This document shows positions 44,345-52,532 of a stretch of 64,000 nt of DNA, in pieces (positions within the stretch are counted from its first letter, which is position 1; each line of letters opens with the position of its first letter). This stretch comes from Lacrimispora sp. BS-2 (lineage in GTDB: Bacteria > Bacillota > Clostridia > Lachnospirales > Lachnospiraceae). The notes under the pieces were generated by a model. The model was given only the letters and a program-made list of their open reading frames with translations. It was not told the origin of the DNA and searched no databases. The DNA lies in assembly GCF_040207125.1 (NCBI RefSeq), contig NZ_CP157940.1, positions 2,046,001-2,110,000 on the forward strand, written 5' to 3'. Both the position numbers and the translations under genes were made by a program.

Positions 44345-44376
44345 CACGTTTGCTAAGATTTTCCCTAGCAAACGTG
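44345..44376 (-). terminator. Perfect hairpin plus T-tract immediately before the yitT ribosome binding site
   Basis: CACGTTTGCTA (44345-44355) pairs with TAGCAAACGTG (44366-44376). On the reverse strand eight T residues and then GGAGG follow. It either terminates the orphan IIB transcript or attenuates yitT. Confidence 0.8.
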
Positions 44377-44523
44377 GATCAAGGCTTACGCCTAATATCT
44401 AAAAATATATTTTTTATTATGATAACATATGCACTTTAAAAACTCAATACCAATCGTATATAAACTGGAGTAATTTTGTCTTCACTTATACTCCCTCGCT
44501 CTCTTCTATGCAAATTGGATCAT

Positions 44524-44835
44524 TTACCAGCCAAACTTTTCCGCCATATCATTAAATATTTTTTCACCTCTCATCATCCCATAGTCTTTCATATTAATAA
44601 CCTCAACAGGAACATCCGGATATTTTTTTACTATGGTATCCTTCATATATCCTACCTGAGGTCCAAGCAAAATCACGTCACTACCCGGAGCTGCCGACTG
44701 CAAGCTATGAACAGAATAGGCATCGCACTCTGTTCCTTCATAGCCTTTCTTTTCTGATGCTGCGATAATTTTCCTGCACAACATACTGCTTGACATACCG
44801 CCAGCACAGGCAAGTGTTATTTTAAGCTTTTTCAT
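44524..44835 (-). CDS. Orphan PTS lactose/cellobiose-type subunit IIB
   Basis: The 103-residue protein has the phosphocysteine Cys10 in LACAGGMSSSMLCRKI and VILLGPQVGYMKDTI, so it is an intact IIB. No IIA or IIC gene is adjacent. It follows the DUF5692-type membrane protein gene by 18 bp, indicating a two-gene operon in which the membrane protein may replace a IIC or be regulated by IIB phosphorylation. Confidence 0.88.
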   Translation of the reverse strand: MKKLKITLACAGGMSSSMLCRKIIAASEKKGYEGTECDAYSVHSLQSAAPGSDVILLGPQVGYMKDTIVKKYPDVPVEVINMKDYGMMRGEKIFNDMAEKFGW

Positions 44836-44853
44836 ATTTCTTCTCCCTTAAAT

Positions 44854-45912
44854 TTACTCTGCCAAAGCCTTAATCTCCTGATACTTCTTATGATCCGTAT
44901 ATAATTCTCCGGTATATGGATTTCTCTTTGTCTTATACATTCTGTGAATCATATAGACAAATACTCCGATATTTACAAGAAGAGCCAGTAAACTCATAAC
45001 GAATAATAAAGTAGTATCCGGTGATACACCTGCCACCGGCTGGATTCCTGTTCCGGTCAATACCGTATACCCGTCAGGGGAAAGGATTCTTTCCCGTATT
45101 GCTGCTTCTGCAATTGCCTTACTGGATCCGGAATGCACCAGAAAACGACTGGCATCCTGAAATGCAGGAAACGTCTGGGCAAACATACACCACAGAGCCA
45201 GTGTCTGGGCACGATGCTGCAGCCATGCTCCCTTACCAATTGTAAATGCACAGATCGTAGGAGCCAGTAAAAGTGCAAATCCGCAATACCATGCGTGAGT
45301 GGGAAGGCAGTTATAGGTATAAGCAAAATTCCACAAATCATAGGCAATAATCCAGAACCACATCATATCAGGCCAAAGCATATCCTGGCTTTTATCCTTA
45401 CTGGTCTTCTTTCGAATACAAATTCCAAACCAGCCTGTAATGGTCACAATATTTAAAAGACCTGCAATCCCATTCATGACATTCCATGGACCGCCGATAT
45501 AGTACTGAACCTGATTGTTCATATACTCCATAACCGGTGTCACATACCGGCTTACTTCAAAATCCCGGAAACAGGCTTCCAGGATATTTACAGCCAGAAT
45601 TAACGGCGGGAAACACAACGCAATTTTATTATGCTGCAGCTTTTTGATATGACGGATACACCAAAAACCAATACAGCCCGCCGTAGAAGAATAAACCTTT
45701 GCCAGATGAAACCAGTCCATATAAGAAGTATCCTTTAACCTTGTCATCCATAAAACTGTTAAAACTACCGGAAGCACAACAAAGCAGCCAAACCCCACCC
45801 ATTTAAAACGGCGGCTCAATTCATTTGCAGCAAACAACGATAAGAACACCCCAAGCCATACCAGTAACACCAATATTGTTGGAACACTTTCTGAAAATAC
45901 AAACATACCCAT
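44854..45912 (-). CDS. Polytopic membrane protein, DUF5692-like
   Basis: The 352-residue protein has about nine predicted membrane helices. A conserved-looking core contains YIGGPWNVMNGIAGLLNIVTITGW and WFWIIAYDLWNFAYTYNCLPTHAWYCGFALLLAPT. I assign it tentatively to DUF5692; the function of that family is unknown. It is not a recognisable EIIC. AGGAGG overlaps the stop codon of a gene fragment upstream, showing that an operon partner was removed. Confidence 0.65.
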   Translation of the reverse strand: MGMFVFSESVPTILVLLVWLGVFLSLFAANELSRRFKWVGFGCFVVLPVVLTVLWMTRLKDTSYMDWFHLAKVYSSTAGCIGFWCIRHIKKLQHNKIALCFPPLILAVNILEACFRDFEVSRYVTPVMEYMNNQVQYYIGGPWNVMNGIAGLLNIVTITGWFGICIRKKTSKDKSQDMLWPDMMWFWIIAYDLWNFAYTYNCLPTHAWYCGFALLLAPTICAFTIGKGAWLQHRAQTLALWCMFAQTFPAFQDASRFLVHSGSSKAIAEAAIRERILSPDGYTVLTGTGIQPVAGVSPDTTLLFVMSLLALLVNIGVFVYMIHRMYKTKRNPYTGELYTDHKKYQEIKALAE

Positions 45913-45917
45913 TCCTC

Positions 45918-46100
45918 CTATTTAACACGGTTCCATTTTCTTGATATTAATTCAGCCCCCGCTGCCAGATAAGTGGATTCTCTCCCGCAATGGGGGCAAA
46001 TCTTTTTATATTCCAGTGTGAAATAAATCTCCGCGTGCTGCAGCAACGGCCACATTTCCTCCGCCTATAACCACCGTACGTCCAGATAATGTTATAACTT
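45918..46100 (-). pseudogene. Deletion scar joining an oxidoreductase fragment to the tail of another gene
   Basis: The reverse strand first reads ITLSGRTVVIGGGNVAVAAA (about 46040-46100), a copy of the second Rossmann motif found in the 896-residue oxidoreductase at 46478-49168. It then switches frame to ...EYKKICPHCGRESTYLAAGAELISR, which ends at a TAG (45918-45920) overlapping the AGGAGG of the next gene. Two unrelated gene pieces have been fused by a deletion. Confidence 0.55.
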
Positions 46101-46115
46101 CATCGTTAGATTACT

Positions 46116-46457
46116 TTAGTTGCACACGATTTCTTTAATTATCATGTCATCCCCCTCCAGGATTTCCATATCCTTGCTGCCGCAGTCAGGGCAGTTTAAA
46201 TCACTGTAAACAGCATTAAATACCCTGCCGCAGCCTTTACATTTAACAATACCGGGAATAACGATAAGCTCCAGCTCTGTTTTTTCCATAAAAGTCTTAT
46301 AGGAGGCAGCGGGCCAGCTTTGCTCCAAGTATCTGGGCACGATACCGGAAAGCTCGCCAACTTCGATGACAAGCTTGTAGACCTCTGTTACGTTCTGCTC
46401 CTTTACGATACGCTCAATGGTGTGGACCATAGAGTTTAATACACCAAGCTCATGCAT
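46116..46457 (-). CDS. hypA: Hydrogenase nickel incorporation protein HypA
   Basis: The 113-residue protein starts with MHELGVL, whose Met-His-Glu binds nickel, and contains a zinc site with two CxxC motifs (CKGCGRVF and CPDCGSKD). With HypB it delivers Ni to [NiFe] hydrogenase or urease precursors. It is last in an operon with a large Fe-S/FAD oxidoreductase and hypB. No nickel enzyme gene is in the window. Confidence 0.93.
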   Translation of the reverse strand: MHELGVLNSMVHTIERIVKEQNVTEVYKLVIEVGELSGIVPRYLEQSWPAASYKTFMEKTELELIVIPGIVKCKGCGRVFNAVYSDLNCPDCGSKDMEILEGDDMIIKEIVCN

Positions 46458-46477
46458 TGTTCCCTCTCCTTTTTTCG

Positions 46478-49168
46478 TTAGCTTCTTTTGCCAACGCTTT
46501 CTTTGAGAGCAGTTACGGCAATCTTTCCGGTACGCACAACTGCGTTGGTGGCAATCTTGACAGGAAGTTTTTCATAGGTATTGGGAACCGTGTCATAGGT
46601 GCGCTCCAGATGAATTGCATCAAATTTACATTTGGTCGTACACATGCCGCAGCCAATACACATATAACTGTCGATTTCTACCGCACCGCAGCCAAGGCAG
46701 CGTTCCGTCTCTTTCTTTAACTGTTCCTCGGTGAAGGTCAACCGTTCATCATAGAAGCTGCCTTTTTTCTCAGGAGAGTGTCCTGCTCTCTGGCGGGGAG
46801 TCGTATCAAAATCCTGTACACCGAAAGCAACGTTATTCTTATCTAAAGCATGGTATTCACGGCGGTCACGGCCAAATACAAGGGACTGTCCCGGCTGTAC
46901 ATAACGGTGAATAGAGATTGCACCTTCTTTTCCGGCTGCAATGGCATGGATGGCAAATTGGGGTCCGGTAAAACAGTCACCGCCCACAAAAATGTCCGGT
47001 TCCGAAGTCTGTAAGGTCAGACTGTCCGCTTTGGCAGTACCGCCGCGTCCAAGCTCAACCTTGCTTTCTGAGAGAAGTCCGCCCCACTCGATGGACTGGC
47101 CAATGGAAAGCAGTACGGTATCGGCTTCCACAATGATCGTATCATTTTCTTCATACTTTGGAGCAAAACGTTGGTTCTCATCGAATACACTGATGCAGCG
47201 CTTAAATTCTACACCGGTCACCTTTCCGTCTTCTGTCAGAATGCGCTTAGGACCCCAGCCATTATGAAAGGAAACTTTATCTTCCTCAGCCTCTGTAATT
47301 TCATCCGGTAATGCCGGCATTTCACCGGGACTTTCCAGACAGTAAAGATTAACAGCAGCAGCCCCCTGTCTTACCCCTGTACGGGCTACATCAATTGCTA
47401 CATTTCCGCCGCCGATCACAACTACATTACCGGAAAGTTCCGCCTTTCTTCCAAGGTTTACGTTGCGAAGGAAATCAACGCCCGAGACAACACCCTTAGC
47501 TTCTTCCCCCTCAATTCCAAGACTTCTTCCACCCTGTGCGCCTATTGCCAGATAGAAGGCTTCGTAACCTTCTTTCCGAAGTTCATTAAGAGTAATATCT
47601 TTTCCGACTTCAATTCCGGTTTTAAAGGCAACACCCATTTCACGCAAAACGTCTATTTCAGCATTAAGAACCTCCTTTTCCAGGCGGAAGGAGGGAATGC
47701 CAAGGGTAAGCATACCACCAAGTTTTTCTTCCTTTTCAAATACTGTTACCTGATAACCATCAATTGCCAGGTAATATGCACAGGAAAGACCGGAAGGACC
47801 GGAACCGATCACTGCGATTTTATTTCCAAGGTGGTAACGCATGGGCGGGATATAACGGATAGAACCATCCAGCTCTTTATCCGCAATAAATTTTTTGATT
47901 TCGTCAATGGAAACCGGTTCATCAATATCTCCGCGGGTACATTCGCTTTCACAGCCGTGAGGACAGATCCGTCCGCAGACAGCAGGGAAAGGATTTTCTT
48001 TCTTTATGAGCTCTAATGCTTCATGGTAGCGGCCGGAAGCAGCAAGCTTTATGTAACCCTGTACGGAAATATGAGCCGGACAGGCAGTTTTACAAGGAGA
48101 TGTGCCTTCTTCTGTAACATCTTTTCGGTTCTCACGGTAATCCACATTCCAGTTGCTTTCTTTCCAGACATGGTCACGTGCGGTAGGTTCTGCCTTTATG
48201 GTAACAGGTGTTTTGGAACAGAGTTTTTGACCAAGCTTTAAAGCATTAACAGGACAATTTTCCACACACTGTCCGCAGGCTACACAGTTTTCCTTATTTA
48301 CCTTGGCAGTGAAGTTGGAACGTATGGAATCAGGAGTATTAAAAAGTGTCGCAAGGCGCAGGGAGAAGCAGGAGCAGCCACAGCAGTTGCAGATTGCCGC
48401 TGATTCACCAAGTCCGTCGGTATGGGGCATTTCATGCATCAGGCCGTTATTTTCTGCAAATTTAATAATTTCTTTTGCTTCTTCCCGGGATATCTGGCGG
48501 CCTCTGCCTGTTCTTATATAATATTCGGCACCTTCACCCATCTGGATACAGATATCTTTTTCCAAATGGCCGCAGCCCTCATCCAGTACACGGCGTGACT
48601 GGCGGCAGGAGCAGTCAGATACCGTGAACGTATCATATTTATCCAGATAATAGGAGAGACGTTCCCAGGGTTTTGTACCGGGAATATCTTTGATGGACTC
48701 TTCTACAGGAATGACACGCATCATTGCCATGCCCTGAGGGAATTTTGCTGCCATTGGCGCAAGACGCAGTCTGGTATATTCTTCAAAGGCTTTACCGATT
48801 TCAGGATGTGCGTTAAGCTGTTCACGGTTATTTACCATCATTTCTAACATACCAGGGGCAAATATATTCACAAAAAACCGTTCTTTATGATCCTCCTTAT
48901 CCTCCCATACTTTAGCGACACCTGTGTAGGTCAGCTGATCTAAGAGGGCCCTTGTCTCTTCTTCACTCTTTCCGGAGCGCTTAGCGACATACTCGAAGGT
49001 ACGGGGTTTACGCAGCCCCATAATCATAGCAATATCAGCCATGTCATCTGTTACAACACAGTTTAGAGCGTAGTATTCGGGAGAATTTTCATCGATTTTG
49101 TTCATGGCTCCGGCAATACCGCCTACCATTTTTGCCAGTTTTACAATTTTAGGTCTTAATTCACTCAT
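46478..49168 (-). CDS. Multidomain Fe-S/FAD oxidoreductase (GltB-small-subunit/NuoF-like electron-transfer protein)
   Basis: The 896-residue protein is modular. Residues 1-260 contain a helical region and a Cys-rich segment (VSDCSCRQSRRVLDEGCG, AICNCCGCSCFS). A ferredoxin module follows (CVACGQCVENCPVNAL). Then comes the glutamate-synthase small-subunit-like part: an Fe-S domain (CKTACPAHISVQGYI, CGRICPHGCESEC), FAD site VIGSGPSGLSCAYYLA and NAD(P) site VVIGGGNVAIDVART. A C-terminal Fe-S domain has CLGCG and CIGCGMCTTKC. It shuttles electrons between NAD(P)H and an Fe-S partner. Placement between hypA and hypB suggests a link to a hydrogenase, which is not seen here. Confidence 0.85.
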   Translation of the reverse strand: MSELRPKIVKLAKMVGGIAGAMNKIDENSPEYYALNCVVTDDMADIAMIMGLRKPRTFEYVAKRSGKSEEETRALLDQLTYTGVAKVWEDKEDHKERFFVNIFAPGMLEMMVNNREQLNAHPEIGKAFEEYTRLRLAPMAAKFPQGMAMMRVIPVEESIKDIPGTKPWERLSYYLDKYDTFTVSDCSCRQSRRVLDEGCGHLEKDICIQMGEGAEYYIRTGRGRQISREEAKEIIKFAENNGLMHEMPHTDGLGESAAICNCCGCSCFSLRLATLFNTPDSIRSNFTAKVNKENCVACGQCVENCPVNALKLGQKLCSKTPVTIKAEPTARDHVWKESNWNVDYRENRKDVTEEGTSPCKTACPAHISVQGYIKLAASGRYHEALELIKKENPFPAVCGRICPHGCESECTRGDIDEPVSIDEIKKFIADKELDGSIRYIPPMRYHLGNKIAVIGSGPSGLSCAYYLAIDGYQVTVFEKEEKLGGMLTLGIPSFRLEKEVLNAEIDVLREMGVAFKTGIEVGKDITLNELRKEGYEAFYLAIGAQGGRSLGIEGEEAKGVVSGVDFLRNVNLGRKAELSGNVVVIGGGNVAIDVARTGVRQGAAAVNLYCLESPGEMPALPDEITEAEEDKVSFHNGWGPKRILTEDGKVTGVEFKRCISVFDENQRFAPKYEENDTIIVEADTVLLSIGQSIEWGGLLSESKVELGRGGTAKADSLTLQTSEPDIFVGGDCFTGPQFAIHAIAAGKEGAISIHRYVQPGQSLVFGRDRREYHALDKNNVAFGVQDFDTTPRQRAGHSPEKKGSFYDERLTFTEEQLKKETERCLGCGAVEIDSYMCIGCGMCTTKCKFDAIHLERTYDTVPNTYEKLPVKIATNAVVRTGKIAVTALKESVGKRS

Positions 49169-49238
49169 AATTTCCTTTCCTGCGCCTGTTTGCGCATTTG
49201 AAGTTTATGAATACCTTTTTATGATAGTTATACGTTTA

Positions 49239-49907
49239 TTATTCACACCAGGATTTTACTGCATTGCTTAACCAGTCGGTCCATTCCCTAATTCCTTCAT
49301 CTTTTAAAGCACTGATGGGAATGATAATAGCGTTGGGATTACGAAGTCTGATATTAGCTTTGCATTTTTCCATATCAAAATCAAAATACGGCATTACATC
49401 CATCTTGTTTATCAGTATTACATCGCAAATAGAGAACATCAGCGGATATTTAAGAGGTTTATCGTCTCCTTCCGGTACGGAGAGGATCATAGCATTTTTT
49501 ACTGCGCCGGTATCAAATTCTGCAGGACAGACCAGGTTGCCCACATTTTCTAATATTACAAGGTCAAGACCGTCTGTATCAAGACCCTCTAATCCCTGGC
49601 GGGTCATTTCCGCATCCAGATGGCACATACCACCGGTATGCAGCTGGATAGCCTTTGCACCAGTCTGCTGAATGGTACGGGCATCCACGTCAGAATCAAT
49701 ATCCGCTTCCATAACACCAATATTAAGGTCGTTCTTTAGTGCATGAATCGTACGGATCAGGGTAGTGGTCTTACCTGCACCGGGACTGGACATTAGATTA
49801 AGAAGAAAGACCTTCTTATCCTTTAATTCCTCCCGAAGCTTTCCGGCTTGTATGTTGTTGTCAGCAAAAACACTTGTTTTTATCTCAAGAACTTTAAAAT
49901 CTTCCAT
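49239..49907 (-). CDS. hypB: Hydrogenase nickel incorporation GTPase HypB
   Basis: The 222-residue G3E GTPase shows the P-loop NLMSSPGAGKTTTLIR, EADIDSDVDARTI, CHLDAEM and DVILINKMDVMPYF. GTP hydrolysis drives Ni insertion together with HypA. It lacks an N-terminal His-rich nickel store. The ATG at 49907 follows AAAGGAG; a longer frame is unsupported. It opens the hypB-oxidoreductase-hypA operon. Confidence 0.94.
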   Translation of the reverse strand: MEDFKVLEIKTSVFADNNIQAGKLREELKDKKVFLLNLMSSPGAGKTTTLIRTIHALKNDLNIGVMEADIDSDVDARTIQQTGAKAIQLHTGGMCHLDAEMTRQGLEGLDTDGLDLVILENVGNLVCPAEFDTGAVKNAMILSVPEGDDKPLKYPLMFSICDVILINKMDVMPYFDFDMEKCKANIRLRNPNAIIIPISALKDEGIREWTDWLSNAVKSWCE

Positions 49908-50223
49908 GTGTCGCGCTCCTTTCTTTCCATTCGCCTTTTTTGTCATCCGTTGGCTTGAAACTCACTTTTTGGCATTTTCCTTTTCTTCAACAGTCTTTTA
50001 ACCGTCAAGATCCAGGTATATTTTTCATAAGTGTTCTGGTTCAGCCAGATGAACAGTTTGGTTTATTTTTTAACAATATCATTATAAGATATTCTATGAA
50101 AACTGGCAATATTGCAAAAAATAATTGTCATTATCACATATTTATTTGTTGATTTTTTGTAAGAATGTGTGATAAAATAGTATTGATTTCTGGTATGGCC
50201 AGAGCCAGAACAAGGGGGAAAAA
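49908..50223. promoter_or_regulatory. Divergent control region between hypB and the FCD regulator
   Basis: On the forward strand TTGATT (50149-50154) and TAAAAT (50173-50178) are 18 bp apart. CTGG-TATGG-CCAG (50190-50202) lies just downstream and resembles FadR/GntR operators, suggesting autoregulation. No gene lies in these 316 bp. Confidence 0.55.
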
Positions 50224-50925
50224 ATGGAATTTCAGAAACTTAACGCTTTGAGCTTAAAAGAAATGTTTATTTGTCAGATTCGTGACATGATTTTATCAGG
50301 GCATATCCCGGTTGGAAGCAAATTACCTCCTGAAAGGGAAATTGCGAGACAGATGCAGGTCAGCCGTGCAGTGGTTAACAGTGGGTTTGCAGAACTTGAA
50401 AAACAGGGTTTTTTGGAAGTACATCCAAGGCAGGGGGTGTTTGTAGCAGATTACGGCAGAAACGGAAATATCAACACCTTAAATGCCATTATGGAATATC
50501 ACGGAGATACACTTGGACAAACAGAAATTTACTCAATACTTGAAGTCCGCCGGGCATTGGAACATCTGGCAACGGATTCGATTATAAAGAATTCATCCAA
50601 TGAGGATATTCTTGCATTGGAAGGCTTATTAGAGGAAGTTGCAGATGCAACTTCGATTGAAGAGACGGTCTCAGCCACCTTTTCTTTTCATCACAGACTT
50701 TCCGTTATTAGTGGAAACAGCATTATACCTTTAATTTACATATCTTTTAAACCTGTTGTAACACAGCTTTGGAAGCGTTTTTGCCTGCGTTACGGGAAAG
50801 AGGCACTATACGACAGCGTACTTAGTTTATATAAATGCCTCAAAGCGCGTGATGCAGAGGCGGCAAGAAGATGTACCGATAAACAGCTGGATGAGGCTTT
50901 GGAAGGTGGGCGGCAGATTTTTTAA
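50224..50925 (+). CDS. GntR/FadR-family transcriptional regulator (FCD domain)
   Basis: The 233-residue protein has a winged helix (GSKLPPEREIARQMQVSRAVVNSGFAELEKQGFLEVHPRQGVFV) and an FCD-type helical effector domain (YSILEVRRALEHLATDSII, FHHRLSVISGNSIIPLIYISF). It is divergent from hypB and is the likely regulator of the hyp/oxidoreductase operon. AAGGGGG precedes the ATG. Confidence 0.88.
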   Translation: MEFQKLNALSLKEMFICQIRDMILSGHIPVGSKLPPEREIARQMQVSRAVVNSGFAELEKQGFLEVHPRQGVFVADYGRNGNINTLNAIMEYHGDTLGQTEIYSILEVRRALEHLATDSIIKNSSNEDILALEGLLEEVADATSIEETVSATFSFHHRLSVISGNSIIPLIYISFKPVVTQLWKRFCLRYGKEALYDSVLSLYKCLKARDAEAARRCTDKQLDEALEGGRQIF

Positions 50926-50945
50926 GTGATGATAAAATAAAGGGG

Positions 50946-50970
50946 CCGGCTGTATCCTTCCCACAGCCGG
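50946..50970 (+). terminator. Hairpin after the FCD regulator gene
   Basis: CCGGCTGT pairs with ACAGCCGG, 21 bp after the stop codon. No T-tract follows, so termination is uncertain. Confidence 0.45.
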
Positions 50971-51092
50971 ACGGATTGGAGATTTGCACTCGTTAGAACG
51001 TGTGCCCACTGGACACACCAAAAAGATGGACAATCACATAATTCTCCACCTTCCTATCTAGTTATTTTAATCCGTTTTTCCAATGGTTTGTT

Positions 51093-51266
51093 TCACCTGA
51101 TTTTTTTACGATGTTTTTCTGCTATCTCTAATAATTCCTTCTCGTTTACATAACGTGTTAAACATCTAATCCTTTCTATACATAATCCGCCGATAATGTT
51201 GCCAAACAATATGGCATTTTTAATGTCATAGTCATGATATAAACCATAATCGCATTTCCTCGCCAT
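51093..51266 (-). pseudogene. C-terminal fragment of a PfkB-type carbohydrate kinase
   Basis: The reverse strand reads 57 residues including KNAILFGNIIGGLCIERIRCLT and YVNEKELLEIAEKHRKKIR before a TGA at 51093-51095. The pattern matches the C-terminal helix of PfkB sugar kinases. There is no ribosome binding site and an in-frame stop lies just upstream of its ATG, so the rest of the gene is gone. The remaining DNA from 50971 to 51748 shows no other supported gene. Confidence 0.5.
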
Positions 51267-51748
51267 TATGCTTCAGGGTGGCTCTCTGCCAGCTTCACCG
51301 AGCTTATAACTCTCTGTATTATGCATTTACATAACGTCATTCAGAGTATCAAAGGGGGCGTTCCCCTGTTATTCCACCTCTCGGAAAATAAGTAAATACT
51401 CTTTTATGTGGAAATGTATTTATTCTATATAATTGTCTAATTTCATAGAGCCTCCTCGTATTATAGAGCTCTTCTCTTTCTGGAGTAATTGTTATTTACA
51501 AAGAATAGCGGAAAGCATCTATATTTCTTGTTCATGCTATGACTTGGTAGTTTTCGTCATATGGACAACGGTAGACTTCAGGGATACCTCTAAAACAAAA
51601 GACGCATTACACTGTAGTGGAATGCACAGGATAATTCATTAATCCTCAATTGAATTTCCATAATAAAACGGATATAATAAGAGAAGAAATGATGCCCAAA
51701 ATAAGTATGTTTATGGTGAATTTTATAGAGAGAAAAGGAGGATTCTAC

Positions 51749-52327
51749 ATGGCACAATTATTGACTAAGAAAATGATACGTGAAGTGTTTGTTCAGATGT
51801 TGAGCGAACGCCCATTACATAAAATCACAGTGACAGATGTTGTTACTGCTTGTAAAATCAATCGTAATACATTTTATTACTATTATGCGGATCTTTATGG
51901 TATTATCTCTGAAATATTTCAAACAGAATTACAAAAAGTAATCGATGATTATTATGATACAAATTCTTGGGAAGAGAGCTTGCTTCAAGCATTGAAATTT
52001 GCCATAGAGAATAAAAAGGCTGTTTACCATATCTATAATTCCATACAGAAAGAGAAATTGGAAAAATACTTGTTTGATGTTTCAGGTAATGCCATGAAAC
52101 GCTATGTGGAAAAGATAATGATTAACCTTGATATTCGTGCTTCCCATACAGATATAAATATTATCATTTTGTTTTATCAATATGCCCTCACAGAAATGTT
52201 GATTAATTGGGTTTCTTCCGGGATGAGCATGGAACAAGAAAACATTATTCGAAGATGCGGGCAACTGTTTAACGGAAATATAGAACGTTCTTTACGAAAA
52301 AGTGTTGAGCTAAATAATAATTGGTAA
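51749..52327 (+). CDS. TetR/AcrR family transcriptional regulator
   Basis: The 192-residue protein has an N-terminal TetR helix-turn-helix (LSERPLHKITVTDVVTACKINRNTFYYYYADLYGII) and a TetR_C-type helical domain. The ATG at 51749 is chosen because AAAAGGAGG precedes it; the frame extends upstream without a site. It sits 205 bp upstream of the oleate hydratase gene in the same orientation, with a large palindrome between, so it probably senses fatty acids and controls that gene. Confidence 0.87.
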   Translation: MAQLLTKKMIREVFVQMLSERPLHKITVTDVVTACKINRNTFYYYYADLYGIISEIFQTELQKVIDDYYDTNSWEESLLQALKFAIENKKAVYHIYNSIQKEKLEKYLFDVSGNAMKRYVEKIMINLDIRASHTDINIIILFYQYALTEMLINWVSSGMSMEQENIIRRCGQLFNGNIERSLRKSVELNNNW

Positions 52328-52370
52328 ATTTGCCTCTGTAAGGTAAATTTGTATATATTCAGAAATTCAG

Positions 52371-52415
52371 CAAATGATCGAGATTGTTCGAATATCGAAC
52401 AATTTCGATCATTTG
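52371..52415. promoter_or_regulatory. 45-bp near-perfect palindrome upstream of oleate hydratase
   Basis: CAAATGATCGA-G-ATTGTTCGA is mirrored by TCGAACAAT-T-TCGATCATTTG around 52393, with 20 of 22 arm positions pairing. No T-tract follows. The size fits a TetR double operator or a site for two dimers. The TetR protein encoded just upstream is the simplest binding candidate. Confidence 0.65.
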
Positions 52416-52532
52416 ACTGTATTAACTATAACCTCTTGTTGATAGAATTAATTCAGAAGTTCAAGGGCACCTATAAAGACAAAATACATTTAAAAATCTT
52501 GAACTTACTATTTATATAGGAGGATTAATGAT

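Noticed and set aside
51433..51642. Forward 69-residue ORF
   Set aside because: No ribosome binding site, atypical composition and no recognisable family.
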